Under the pieces are notes generated by a model, which made no database searches, was not told where the DNA came from, and saw only the letters and a list, made by a program, of their open reading frames with translations. Positions 9,086 to 16,652 of a stretch of 64,000 nt of DNA are shown here, in pieces. The stretch comes from Gaiellasilicea sp963811885. Its GTDB lineage: Bacteria > Actinomycetota > Thermoleophilia > Gaiellales > Gaiellaceae. The number at the start of each line of letters is the position of its first letter. Positions within the stretch are counted from its first letter, which is position 1. The DNA is taken from the NCBI GenBank assembly GCA_963811885.1, contig CAWETB010000002.1, positions 248,001 to 312,000 on the forward strand. Direction: 5' to 3'. Made by a program: the position numbers and the translations under genes.

Positions 9086-10407
9086 GCCGGCACCTCGGCG
9101 ACGGGGGCGTGTGTGTGCTGGTCGACCGGGGCGAGGACGCCTTCGAGCGACGAGCTGCCGTGCATCGGGCAGCCGCTGTCGAGGTGCTCCTGGAACTCGG
9201 AGCGGAACTTGTCGATGTAGCTCGCCACCGGCATCGCCGCCGCGTCGCCGAGCGGGCACAGGCACTTGCCGAGGATCCGGTCGCAGACGTCGAGGAGCAG
9301 GTCGAGGTCGCCCTGCGACGCCGTCCCCTCCTCGATCGAGTTCAGGATCTGGACCATCCAGCGCGTGCCCTCGCGGCACGGCGTGCACTTGCCGCAGCTC
9401 TCGTGCATGTAGAACTGCGCGACCCGGAGGCCGAGCTGCACCATGCAGCAGCGGTCGTCGATGACGATGATCGCGCCCGAGCCGAGCATCGAGCCGGCCT
9501 CGGCCATCGCGTTCGCCTCGAGCGGGGTGTCGAGCTGCTCGGCGGTGAGGACGGGGACGGAGGAGCCGCCCGGGATCACGGCCTTCAGCTGCCGCCCGTT
9601 CGGGATCCCGCCGCCGAGCTCGGCGTCGAAGATCAGCTCGCGCAGCGTCACGCCCATCGGCAGCTCGTAGTTGCCGCCGTTGACGACGTTGCCCGAGAGT
9701 GAGAAGACGCGCGTGCCGGAGGAGTCGGGCGGCAGGCCGAGCTTCGCGTACTCGCTGCCGCCCAGAGCGATGATCGGCGGCACCGTCGCGATCGTCTCGA
9801 CGTTGTTGATCAGGCTCGGCGAGGCGTACAGGCCGGCCACGGCCGGGAACGGCGGCTTCGTGCGGGGCTGGCCGCGCTTGCCCTCGAGCGACTCGAGCAG
9901 CGCCGTCTCCTCGCCGCAGATGTAGGCGCCGGCGCCGCGGTGGAGCACGATCGTGACGCCGCCGAGCAGCTTCGCCTTGTGCACCTCGGCGAGCGCGTCG
10001 CGCAGGATCTCGAACTCGCGCAGGTACTCGCCGCGGATGTAGATGAAGACGCGCTCGGACTCGATCGCGTGCGCCGTGATCAGGCAGCCCTCGATCAGCC
10101 GGAACGGGACGGTGAACATGATCTCGCGATCCTTGAACGTGCCGGGCTCGGACTCGTCCGCGTTGACGACGAGGTACGTCGGCTTGCCGGTGCCCTTGGC
10201 GAGGAAGCTCGCCTTGCGGCCGGTCGGGAAGAAGGCGCCGCCGCGGCCGCGCAGGCCCGAGTCGAGGATCTCCTGGACGACGGCCGCCGGCTCCATCTGC
10301 CGCGCCTTCTCGAGCGCATCGAAGCCGCCCGCCTCGCGGTAGTCGGCGAGCTTGAGGAGCGGCTGCTCCTCTGCCCCGGCGAGGACGACGAACTGCTCAG
10401 CCGCCAT
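9082..10407 (-). CDS. nuoF: NADH-quinone oxidoreductase subunit F, NADH/FMN-binding
   Basis: 441-residue electron-input subunit of complex I, binding NADH, FMN and the N3 [4Fe-4S] cluster. The nucleotide-binding stretch LRGRGGAFFPTGRKASF is followed by NADESEPGTFKDREIM, GAGAYICGEETALLESLEG and the cluster motif SCGKCTPCREGT with the distal cysteine in GKCLCPLGD. ATG at 10407 overlaps the nuoE 3' end by 11 bases. The last ~20 residues (SSLEGVLAPVDQHTHAPVAE) extend past the usual end. Confidence 0.96.
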   Translation of the reverse strand: MAAEQFVVLAGAEEQPLLKLADYREAGGFDALEKARQMEPAAVVQEILDSGLRGRGGAFFPTGRKASFLAKGTGKPTYLVVNADESEPGTFKDREIMFTVPFRLIEGCLITAHAIESERVFIYIRGEYLREFEILRDALAEVHKAKLLGGVTIVLHRGAGAYICGEETALLESLEGKRGQPRTKPPFPAVAGLYASPSLINNVETIATVPPIIALGGSEYAKLGLPPDSSGTRVFSLSGNVVNGGNYELPMGVTLRELIFDAELGGGIPNGRQLKAVIPGGSSVPVLTAEQLDTPLEANAMAEAGSMLGSGAIIVIDDRCCMVQLGLRVAQFYMHESCGKCTPCREGTRWMVQILNSIEEGTASQGDLDLLLDVCDRILGKCLCPLGDAAAMPVASYIDKFRSEFQEHLDSGCPMHGSSSLEGVLAPVDQHTHAPVAEVPA

Positions 10408-10891
10408 GGTCCACCTCGGCACCGCGGAGCTCCTCGACGATCCCGGGGACGTCGGCAGCGGTGAGGCGCTCCCGGTAGCGGTGGTCGATCGCGACGACGG
10501 TGCCCCAGCCGCAACCGCCGGCGCACTCGATCGTCCGCAGGGTGACCTCACCGTCGTCGGTCGTCTCGCCCGCGTGGATCCCGAGCTCGTCCTGGAACGC
10601 CTCCAGCACCTGCTGCGCCCCGACGAGCGCGCAGGAGACGTTCGTGCAGACCTCGACGAGGTGCGTCCCGACCGGCTTCAGGTGGTACATGTCGTAGAAG
10701 GAGGCGACGGCCATGCAGTAGGCGGGCGTCTCCTCGAGCGCCTCGGCGACCTCGCGGAACGCCTCCGGTGAGAGCCAGCCGTGGCGCTCCTGCGCCAGCC
10801 GCAGCGCCGGCAGCGTCGCCGAGCGCGAGACCGGGTAGCGCGAGCGGATCGCCTGGATCTCGTCGTACAGGGTCTTCTCGGGCGCGCTCAC
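10397..10891 (-). CDS. nuoE: NADH-quinone oxidoreductase subunit E, [2Fe-2S]
   Basis: 164-residue thioredoxin-like [2Fe-2S] subunit of the NADH dehydrogenase module. The four ligands are in EVCTNVSCALVGA and IECAGGCGWGT, the C-x4-C and C-x3-C pattern of NuoE. The start is GTG at 10891, overlapping the nuoD TGA as GTGA. Length is normal. Confidence 0.95.
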   Translation of the reverse strand: MSAPEKTLYDEIQAIRSRYPVSRSATLPALRLAQERHGWLSPEAFREVAEALEETPAYCMAVASFYDMYHLKPVGTHLVEVCTNVSCALVGAQQVLEAFQDELGIHAGETTDDGEVTLRTIECAGGCGWGTVVAIDHRYRERLTAADVPGIVEELRGAEVDHGG

Positions 10892-12165
10892 CGGTCGACG
10901 TCTCCCATCACCGCGTCGAGCGAGCCGACGACGGCGATCAGGTCGGCGACGGCGACGTCCTGGCAGCAGGCCGCGGTCGCGTGCAGGGCGGCGAACGACG
11001 GGGCGCGGAACTTGACGCGCCACGGCTTCGCGGTCCCGTCGGAGACGATCGTGCAGCCGGACTCCCCGCGCGGCGACTCGACGCCGACGTAGACCTCGCC
11101 CTCGGGGACGCGGAAGCCCTCGGTGACGATCTTGAAGTGGTGGATCAGCGACTCCATCGAGGTGTGCAGCTCCTCGCGCGGCGGCAGCACGACCTTGCGG
11201 TCGTCCGCGATCCACGGCTCGCCCTGCATCTGCTCGAGCCGGTCGATCGACTGCTCGATGATCCGCACCGACTCGCGCATCTCGTCGACGCGCACCTTGT
11301 AGCGGTCGAAGACGTCGCCGCCCTCGTAGACGGGCACGTCGAACTCGACCTGGTCGTAGGCGAGGTACGGCTCGCGCTTGCGCAGGTCCCAGTCGACGCC
11401 GGAGGCGCGCAGGTTCGGCCCCGTCTGCCCGAGCGCGATCGCGTCCTCGGCCGAGAGCGCGCCGACACCGACCGTCCGCTCGAGCCAGATCTTGTTCGAG
11501 TTGAGGATCGCCTCGTACTCGTCGACCGCCTTCGGCATCCGCTCGCAGAACTTGCGGGCCTCGTCGTAGAACCCGGCCGGGATGTCCTCGGCGAGGCCGC
11601 CGACCTGGAAGTAGCGCGTGTGCATGCGCGTCCCGGCGACCATCTCGAAGAGGTCGAGCACGAGGTCGCGCTCGCGGAAGCAGTACCAGAACATCGAGAT
11701 CGCCCCGATCTCGAGCGCGGAGGTGCCGAGGTAGACGAGGTGCGAGTGGATCCGCACCAGCTCGCCGAGCGCCATCCGCATCCAGGTCGCCTTGCGCGGC
11801 ACCTGCAGCTGCAGCAGCTTCTCGACCGCGAGCACGTAGACGAGCTCGTTGTACTGGAAGGAGACGTAGTCGACGCGGGCGGGATAGGTGACGCCCTTCC
11901 ACCACGTCTTCTGCTCCATCGTCTTCTCGAAGCCCGTGTGCAGGTAGCCGATCACGGCTGCGAGCCCGACGACGTGCTCGCCGTGCAGATCGACGATCAG
12001 CCGCAGCACGCCGTGCGTCGACGGGTGGTTGGGGCCGAAGTTGACGGTGAGGACGTCCTCGAGCCGGGGGTCCGCCTTCAGGATCGTCGGGACGGGCTCC
12101 GGGATCCGAGACCCCTCGTACGGCCGGCGTCCCCGGACGGGGAGGCGATGGGCGACGGTCGCCAC
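10888..12165 (-). CDS. nuoD: NADH-quinone oxidoreductase subunit D
   Basis: 425-residue 49-kDa-type subunit that lines the quinone site with NuoB. It contains the characteristic NFGPNHPSTHGVLRLI, GYLHTGFEKTMEQK and RVDYVSFQYNE near the N-terminus, and RVKFRAPSFAALHA near the C-terminus. The start is GTG at 12165, sharing one base with the nuoC TAG (TAGTG). The protein is separate from NuoC, unlike the fused NuoCD of enterobacteria. Confidence 0.96.
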   Translation of the reverse strand: MATVAHRLPVRGRRPYEGSRIPEPVPTILKADPRLEDVLTVNFGPNHPSTHGVLRLIVDLHGEHVVGLAAVIGYLHTGFEKTMEQKTWWKGVTYPARVDYVSFQYNELVYVLAVEKLLQLQVPRKATWMRMALGELVRIHSHLVYLGTSALEIGAISMFWYCFRERDLVLDLFEMVAGTRMHTRYFQVGGLAEDIPAGFYDEARKFCERMPKAVDEYEAILNSNKIWLERTVGVGALSAEDAIALGQTGPNLRASGVDWDLRKREPYLAYDQVEFDVPVYEGGDVFDRYKVRVDEMRESVRIIEQSIDRLEQMQGEPWIADDRKVVLPPREELHTSMESLIHHFKIVTEGFRVPEGEVYVGVESPRGESGCTIVSDGTAKPWRVKFRAPSFAALHATAACCQDVAVADLIAVVGSLDAVMGDVDR

Positions 12166-12710
12166 TACTCCGCCTCCGAGAAGCGCACCGGCTCGCCGCC
12201 GATCGGATAGTCCTTGCGGAGCGGGTGCCCCTCCCAGTCGTCGTCCATCAGGATCCGGACGAGGTTCGGATGGCCGTCGAAGGAGATGCCCATCATGTCG
12301 AAGACCTCGCGCTCGTACCAGTCGGCGGTCGGCCAGACCGGCACCACCGTCGCCACCGACTGCCCGTCGTCGAGCCAGACCTGAACGCGCACCCGCGCGC
12401 TGTCGTCGGCGACGCGGAGGAGGAGATACGACAGCGCGAAGCGCGTGGGCTTCGGGTCCGGCGAGCGCGAGTAGCCCTGCGCGGCGGGCGCGTTGATCTC
12501 GCGGCCGGCCGCCGTGCCGTAGTAGCCGGCGACACCGTCGCCGCCCCAGCCGAGGTAGTCGGTCGCGACGACGTCGACGAGCAGGTTGAAGCCCTCCTCG
12601 TCGCGCAGGTACAGGCACGCCTCCTCCAGCCGCGCGGGGTCGACGACGAGCGTCGTCTCGCCGTGCGCCTCACGAGTCTCGACGAGGCCGGGGACGCCCT
12701 CGTAGCTCAC
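12165..12710 (-). CDS. nuoC: NADH-quinone oxidoreductase subunit C
   Basis: 181-residue 30-kDa-type peripheral subunit. The signature region WPTADWYEREVFDMMGISF followed by GHPNLVRILMDDDWEGHPLR is complete. The start is GTG at 12710 and overlaps the nuoB TGA as GTGA. Frame intact. Confidence 0.95.
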   Translation of the reverse strand: MSYEGVPGLVETREAHGETTLVVDPARLEEACLYLRDEEGFNLLVDVVATDYLGWGGDGVAGYYGTAAGREINAPAAQGYSRSPDPKPTRFALSYLLLRVADDSARVRVQVWLDDGQSVATVVPVWPTADWYEREVFDMMGISFDGHPNLVRILMDDDWEGHPLRKDYPIGGEPVRFSEAE

Positions 12711-13312
12711 GAGGCGACGCCGCGGATCCGGTACGCCGGCGGCACGCCCGCCATCACCTTCTCGTGCAGGCGCACGATCCCCTCCATCAGCGCCTCCGGG
12801 CGAGGCGGGCAGCCGGGGACGTGGATGTCGACGGGGACGATCTTGTCGACGCCCTGCAGGATCGTGTAGTTGTTGAACATCCCGCCGGAGCTGGCGCAGG
12901 CGCCCATCGCGATCACCCACTTGGGCTCGAGCATCTGGTCGTAGACCTGCCGCAGCGGGGCGGCCATCTTGTGCGCGACGCGGCCCGAGACGATCATCAG
13001 GTCGGCCTGGCGCGGCGAGGACGAGAACTTCTCCATCCCGAAGCGCGCGACGTCGTAGCGCGAGGAGACGATCGACATCATCTCGATCGCGCAGCAGGCG
13101 AGCCCGAACGTGGCCGGCCACATCGACTTGGTCTGCGACCAGGCGAGCGCCTTCTCGAGCGTGGTCAGCCCGAGCGCGTCCTCCATCGACTCGACCTCTT
13201 CCTCGAAGACGCCCTTCTTCACCGGCCAGAGCAGCCGCTCCGACTGGAGCCCCGCCTTGGCCAGCGGCCGCTTCGAGACGCGCGACTGGTCGACGCTCTC
13301 GTCTAGCGCCAC
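12707..13312 (-). CDS. nuoB: NADH-quinone oxidoreductase subunit B, cluster N2
   Basis: 201-residue subunit holding cluster N2, the last Fe-S centre before quinone. The four ligand cysteines are visible in GLACCAIEMM, MGACASSGGMF and VPGCPPRPEAL. The GTG at 13312 overlaps the nuoA end by 10 bases. The first ~45 residues are a charged leader longer than in many homologues, so a later start cannot be excluded. Confidence 0.95.
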   Translation of the reverse strand: MALDESVDQSRVSKRPLAKAGLQSERLLWPVKKGVFEEEVESMEDALGLTTLEKALAWSQTKSMWPATFGLACCAIEMMSIVSSRYDVARFGMEKFSSSPRQADLMIVSGRVAHKMAAPLRQVYDQMLEPKWVIAMGACASSGGMFNNYTILQGVDKIVPVDIHVPGCPPRPEALMEGIVRLHEKVMAGVPPAYRIRGVAS

Positions 13313-13665
13313 TCGAGCGCCCCTTTCCGCCAGATGTAGATGTACGCCACCGCGAGGATGGCGACGAAGACGAGGAACTCTGTCACGCCGAACCAGCCGA
13401 GCCGCTCGAGCACGATCGCGAGCGGATAGAGAAAGACGATCTCGATGTCGAAGAGGATGAAGAGCATCGCCGTCATGTAGAAGCTGACCGTGAAGCGCTG
13501 CTGCTTCGGCGGCCCCTCCGAGACGCCCGACTCGAAGGGCAGGAAGCGGGCGTTGACGCGGTTCGTCGGACGGGTGGCGAAGATGAACGAGAACGCGATC
13601 ATCGTGGCCGGGATCGCGGCGGCGAGGAGCGCGTAGACCAGAAGCGGGAAGTAGTCCTCAAGCAT
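13303..13665 (-). CDS. nuoA: NADH-quinone oxidoreductase subunit A
   Basis: 120-residue, three-helix membrane subunit and first gene of the nuo operon. It shows RFLPFESGVSEG and FYMTAMLFILFDIEIVFLYP, the family hallmark. I choose ATG at 13665 (MLEDYFPLLVY); a TTG 54 bases upstream would add a non-conserved leader. No Shine-Dalgarno sequence precedes the ATG. A TGC-TAGCGT box 13 bases upstream implies a leader of only about six bases. Confidence 0.95.
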   Translation of the reverse strand: MLEDYFPLLVYALLAAAIPATMIAFSFIFATRPTNRVNARFLPFESGVSEGPPKQQRFTVSFYMTAMLFILFDIEIVFLYPLAIVLERLGWFGVTEFLVFVAILAVAYIYIWRKGALEWR

Positions 13666-13678
13666 CCGAGTCGGGCCT

Positions 13679-13684
13679 ACGCTA
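13679..13684 (-). promoter_or_regulatory. Extended -10 box of the nuo operon
   Basis: On the minus strand TAGCGT is preceded by TTGC, an extended -10 pattern (TGN-TANNNT), 13 bases before the nuoA ATG. The seven bases TACGCTA (13678-13684) also read as a -10 box on the plus strand, so the site may fire both ways, toward the Fe-S gene at 13820. Confidence 0.5.
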
Positions 13685-13806
13685 GCAAGCCAGCGTCGGG
13701 CGCACGAAGAGAGGTGCAACCGCTGGAATCAAGCGCCACAGACGTGTCACAAAGTCACCCTCGAATCACCCCTCGGACGAGGGACGGTGACGGACGACGC
13801 CCCTGC

Positions 13807-13812
13807 TACGAT
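13807..13812 (+). promoter_or_regulatory. -10 box for leaderless transcription of the ErpA-type gene
   Basis: TACGAT lies seven bases before the ATG at 13820, which would place the transcription start at or next to the A of the ATG. No Shine-Dalgarno sequence is present. Confidence 0.55.
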
Positions 13813-13819
13813 CAGGGCC

Positions 13820-14257
13820 ATGGAGATCGTCGAGCGCCCTGATGTCGACAAGCGGGACACACTCGTCTCGCTGACGCCGACCGCCGCGGAGAAGATCCGC
13901 GAGCTGATGGCGGAGGACCCCGACGGCGAGACCTCGGTCCTTCGGGTCGCGATCCAGGGCGGCGGCTGCTCGGGCTTCCAGTACGGGCTCGGCTTCGACG
14001 CCGGCCCGGTCGACGACGACGAGACGCTCGAGCTGCACGGTGTCACGATCGTGATCGATCCCTACAGCGCCCCGTATCTCAAGGGCGCGACGATCGACTT
14101 CCTCAACGGCCTCGAGGAGTCCGGGTTCAAGATCGACAACCCGAACGCCCAGGCGTCGTGCGGCTGCGGCCACTCGTTCACCGTCGAAGAGGGCGCCGGC
14201 GCAGAAGCCGCACCCGACGCGCACGGTGGCGGCTGCGGCTCCGGCTGCTCGCACTGA
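13820..14257 (+). CDS. erpA: ErpA/IscA/HesB-type iron-sulfur carrier with a Cys/Gly-rich tail
   Basis: 145-residue A-type carrier that delivers Fe-S clusters to apo-proteins; its neighbour, complex I, needs many. The three ligand cysteines are present: GGGCSGFQYGL in the middle and SCGCGHSF near the C-terminus. Homologues normally end just after CGCG-SF. Here about 24 more residues follow, acidic and alanine-rich, ending HGGGCGSGCSH, a second potential metal site. The ATG at 13820 is favoured by a -10 box seven bases upstream; a GTG at 13787 is the alternative. Confidence 0.88.
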   Translation: MEIVERPDVDKRDTLVSLTPTAAEKIRELMAEDPDGETSVLRVAIQGGGCSGFQYGLGFDAGPVDDDETLELHGVTIVIDPYSAPYLKGATIDFLNGLEESGFKIDNPNAQASCGCGHSFTVEEGAGAEAAPDAHGGGCGSGCSH

Positions 14258-14263
14258 ACTAGC

Positions 14264-14337
14264 CGCGCAGGATGAGCATCCGCCCAAGGCGGACGCTCAT
14301 CGCGCGAAGACCCCTGAAGGGGCCGCCTCCGGCGGCC
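14264..14337 (+). repeat. Structured intergenic element, copy 1 (three hairpins)
   Basis: Fills the gap between two convergent genes. Hairpin I pairs GCGC (14265-14268) with GCGC (14302-14305), has an unpaired AG at 14269-14270, then GATGAGC with GCTCATC, an A/C mismatch, TCCGCC with GGCGGA and loop CAA. After a linker AAGA come hairpin II (CCCC-TGAA-GGGG) and hairpin III (CCGCC-TCC-GGCGG). A second copy with the same architecture and compensatory changes lies at 47740-47810. There is no T-tract. Confidence 0.8.
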
Positions 14338-14340
14338 CGG

Positions 14341-14937
14341 CTAGCCGTCCCGAAGCCGCTCGACCAGGTCGCCCGCGTCGGCCGCACTCGCGGCGGGGAA
14401 CTGGATCGCCGGCGCGTTCGGGATCCCGTCCGGGTAGACGTCGAAGTCGATCTCCGGGAACGCGACGATCTCGTCGCCCACGACCACGGCGACGTGATGC
14501 CAGCCCTGGTCGCGCCCGCCCGTGCGCGCGACCTCCTTCGTCAGGCGGGCGAAGGCGCGACGACCGCCCGACGTGAGCGCGACGGTCACCTGGTGCTCGC
14601 CGGCCGCCGTGCCGGGGATCGCGCGGACGCTGTCGCGGAGGATGTCGTCGCCGGTCAGGGCGGGAGCCTTGCGAACGGCGTAGTGGTAGTCGTGCTGCGG
14701 CGGCTGCTGGAGCACGCCCGGGCACTCCGCGCGCGGCGGCCCGCAGCGGAGCTCGCCGGTGTTGCCGGGCGGGCCGATCGCTGCTTCGAGGTGGTAGATC
14801 GCGAACTCGTCGCCACCGCGATCGCCACCACCTCCGCAGGCGACGCAGGCGAGCAGGAGCAATCCGCCGAGGAGGACTCCGCTAGCCCTCGAGCACGCCG
14901 TCCAGCTCGTGCAGGCGGCCGCACCGAGTCCGGCCAT
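14341..14937 (-). CDS. Lipoprotein with a SecD P1-head-like domain
   Basis: 198 residues. The N-terminus has a hydrophobic core and the lipobox LLAC at residues 28-31, so it is probably an exported lipoprotein. The rest resembles the P1 head subdomain of SecD: YHLEAAIG, ALTGDDILRDSVRAI, HQVTVALTSGGRRAFARLT and a C-terminal VAVVVGDEIVAFPEIDF. No SecD transmembrane part follows, so this is a stand-alone periplasm-facing domain. A Shine-Dalgarno sequence (AAGGGAG) precedes the ATG at 14937, unlike most neighbours. Role unknown; similarity to SecD suggests a part in export or folding, which is inference. Confidence 0.75.
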   Translation of the reverse strand: MAGLGAAACTSWTACSRASGVLLGGLLLLACVACGGGGDRGGDEFAIYHLEAAIGPPGNTGELRCGPPRAECPGVLQQPPQHDYHYAVRKAPALTGDDILRDSVRAIPGTAAGEHQVTVALTSGGRRAFARLTKEVARTGGRDQGWHHVAVVVGDEIVAFPEIDFDVYPDGIPNAPAIQFPAASAADAGDLVERLRDG

Positions 14938-14967
14938 GCCGAGCTCCCTTCGCCTGGTTGAACCCTC

Positions 14968-14977
14968 ACCCTAGACT
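14968..14977. promoter_or_regulatory. Overlapping divergent -10 boxes
   Basis: ACCCTAGACT contains TAGACT on the plus strand (14972-14977), seven bases before the GTG of the ferredoxin reductase. It also contains TAGGGT on the minus strand (14973-14968), which would give a leader of about 24 bases with the lipoprotein's Shine-Dalgarno site. The two boxes share the central TA. Confidence 0.5.
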
Positions 14978-14984
14978 CTCGCGC

Positions 14985-16308
14985 GTGGATCCTCTCCGTG
15001 TCGCCGTGGTCGGCTCCGGGCCGGCCGGGTTCTACGCAGCCTCCGCGCTGCTCGCGAGCGACCTCCCGGTCGAGGTCGACCTGATCGAACGGCTGCCGAC
15101 GCCGTGGGGACTCGTCCGCCTCGGAGTCGCGCCCGACCACCCGAACATCAAGGCGGTCTCGCGCGCGTTCGAGAAGACAGCGGCGCAGCCCGGCTTTCGC
15201 TTCTTCGGCAACGTCGAGGTCGGCAGGGACGTCACGCACGACGAGCTGCGCGATGCTCTACGACGCGGTCGTCTACTCGGTCGGCGCCCAGACCGACCGG
15301 CGGCTCGGCATCCCCGGCGAGGACCTGCCCGGCTCGTGGGCGGCGACCGAGTTCGTCGCCTGGTACAACGGCCACCCCGACTTCCAGGAGCTCGAGTTCG
15401 ACCTCTCGCACGAGCGCGCCGTCGTGATCGGGAACGGGAACGTCGCGCTCGACGTCGCGCGCATGCTCGCGCTGACGCCCGAGGAGCTCGCACCCACCGA
15501 CACGACCGACGAGGCGATCGCCGCGATCAACGGCGCCGGCGTCCGCGAGATCCTCGTCGTCGGCCGGCGCGGGCCGGTGCAGGCTGCGTGGACTCCGGTC
15601 GAGGTCGGCGAGCTCGGCGAGCTCGCAGGCGCCGACATCGTGGTCGATCCGGCCGATCTCGAGCTCGACGCTGCGAGCGCCGCCGAGCTCGAGGCGTCGC
15701 CGCCGACGGTCAAGCGCAACGTCGAGCACCTGCGCGACTACGCGGCGCGCACGCCTGCAGGGAAGCCGCGCCGTATCCGGCTGCGCTTCTTCTCCTCCCC
15801 GGTCGCGATTCACGGCTCCGACAAGGTCGAGGCGATCGAGCTCGTCCGCAACGAGCTGGTCGACGGACGGGCGGTCGCGACCGACGAGCACGAGACGATC
15901 CCCTGCGGGATCGTCTTTCGCAGCGTCGGCTACCGCGGCGTCGCCCTACCGGGCGTCCCGTTCGACGACGGCTCCGGGACGATCCCGAACGAGGGCGGCC
16001 GCGTCGAGCCGGGCCTGTATGCGGCGGGTTGGATCAAGCGCGGCCCGAGCGGCGTGATCGGGACGAACAAGAAGGACGCGACGGAGACGATCGAGCTGCT
16101 GCTCGAGGACGCGAGGGCGGGAACGCTCCCGCAGCGCGGCGGCGGCACGCTGGAGGACCTGCTCGGCGGGCGCGGCACCGACGCGGTCATGTACGCGGGC
16201 TGGCAGGCGATCGACGAGGCCGAGCGGAGCGCCGGCGAGCCTCACGGCCGGCCCCGGATCAAGCTCCGCAGCTGGGACGCCCTGCTCGACGCCGCGCGGC
16301 GCTCCTAG
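14985..16308 (+). CDS. FprA/adrenodoxin-type ferredoxin-NADP reductase (one frameshift)
   Basis: About 440-residue flavoprotein passing electrons between NADPH and ferredoxin. It begins RVAVVGSGPAGFYAASALL (FAD site), then TPWGLVRLGVAPDHPNIKAV. The second half has the NADPH site AVVIGNGNVALDVARMLALT and the C-terminal AAGWIKRGPSGVIGTNKKDA, both typical of FprA. At about 15252 the frame breaks between THDELR and LYDAVVYSVGAQTDRRLGIP; dropping one base joins them exactly. GTG at 14985 is chosen because a TAGACT box ends seven bases before it. It probably works with the Fe-S and haem functions nearby. Confidence 0.9.
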
Positions 16309-16364
16309 CGGCTTCCCTCGCACGAGGGACGGGGCGAGCGACCGCCCGCGCCGACAAGAGAGTC

Positions 16365-16565
16365 GTGGAGTCGCTCACCGTCGAGTGTCTTCGCTGCGGC
16401 CAGTCGCGAGCGTTCACCCCCGGCCTGCGGCGTCATGAGGAAGCAGGCAGCTGCCCGCGCTGCCAGTACGTCGGCTGGGCGTTTTCGAGCGACCTGAGCG
16501 AGAAGACCCGCAAGCTCGTCCGCGAGCTGCCGCTCGAGCGGCGGCTCCGCTTCCGGCCGGTCTAG
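16365..16565 (+). CDS. Small CxxC...CxxC zinc-ribbon protein
   Basis: 66 residues from GTG at 16365. Two knuckles, ECLRCGQSR and SCPRCQYVGWAF, are 22 residues apart and would bind one zinc or iron ion. The C-terminus is basic (LERRLRFRPV), which suggests nucleic-acid contact. The family is not recognised. It sits 57 bases after the ferredoxin reductase and before the permease. Codon use is as in neighbours and the frame is open throughout, so I consider it real. Confidence 0.6.
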   Translation: MESLTVECLRCGQSRAFTPGLRRHEEAGSCPRCQYVGWAFSSDLSEKTRKLVRELPLERRLRFRPV

Positions 16566-16652
16566 CTCTTGTCCTGAAGCTCGGGCGAATCCGTCCGGCG
16601 CGCCTCTCAAAGTCACCCGCGCAGGGTCAATCGCGAGGTGAAGGAGACGGTC

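Noticed and set aside
16566..16652. Purine riboswitch before the AzgA-type permease
   Set aside because: The gap is only 87 bases and shows no three-way junction or conserved purine-aptamer core.
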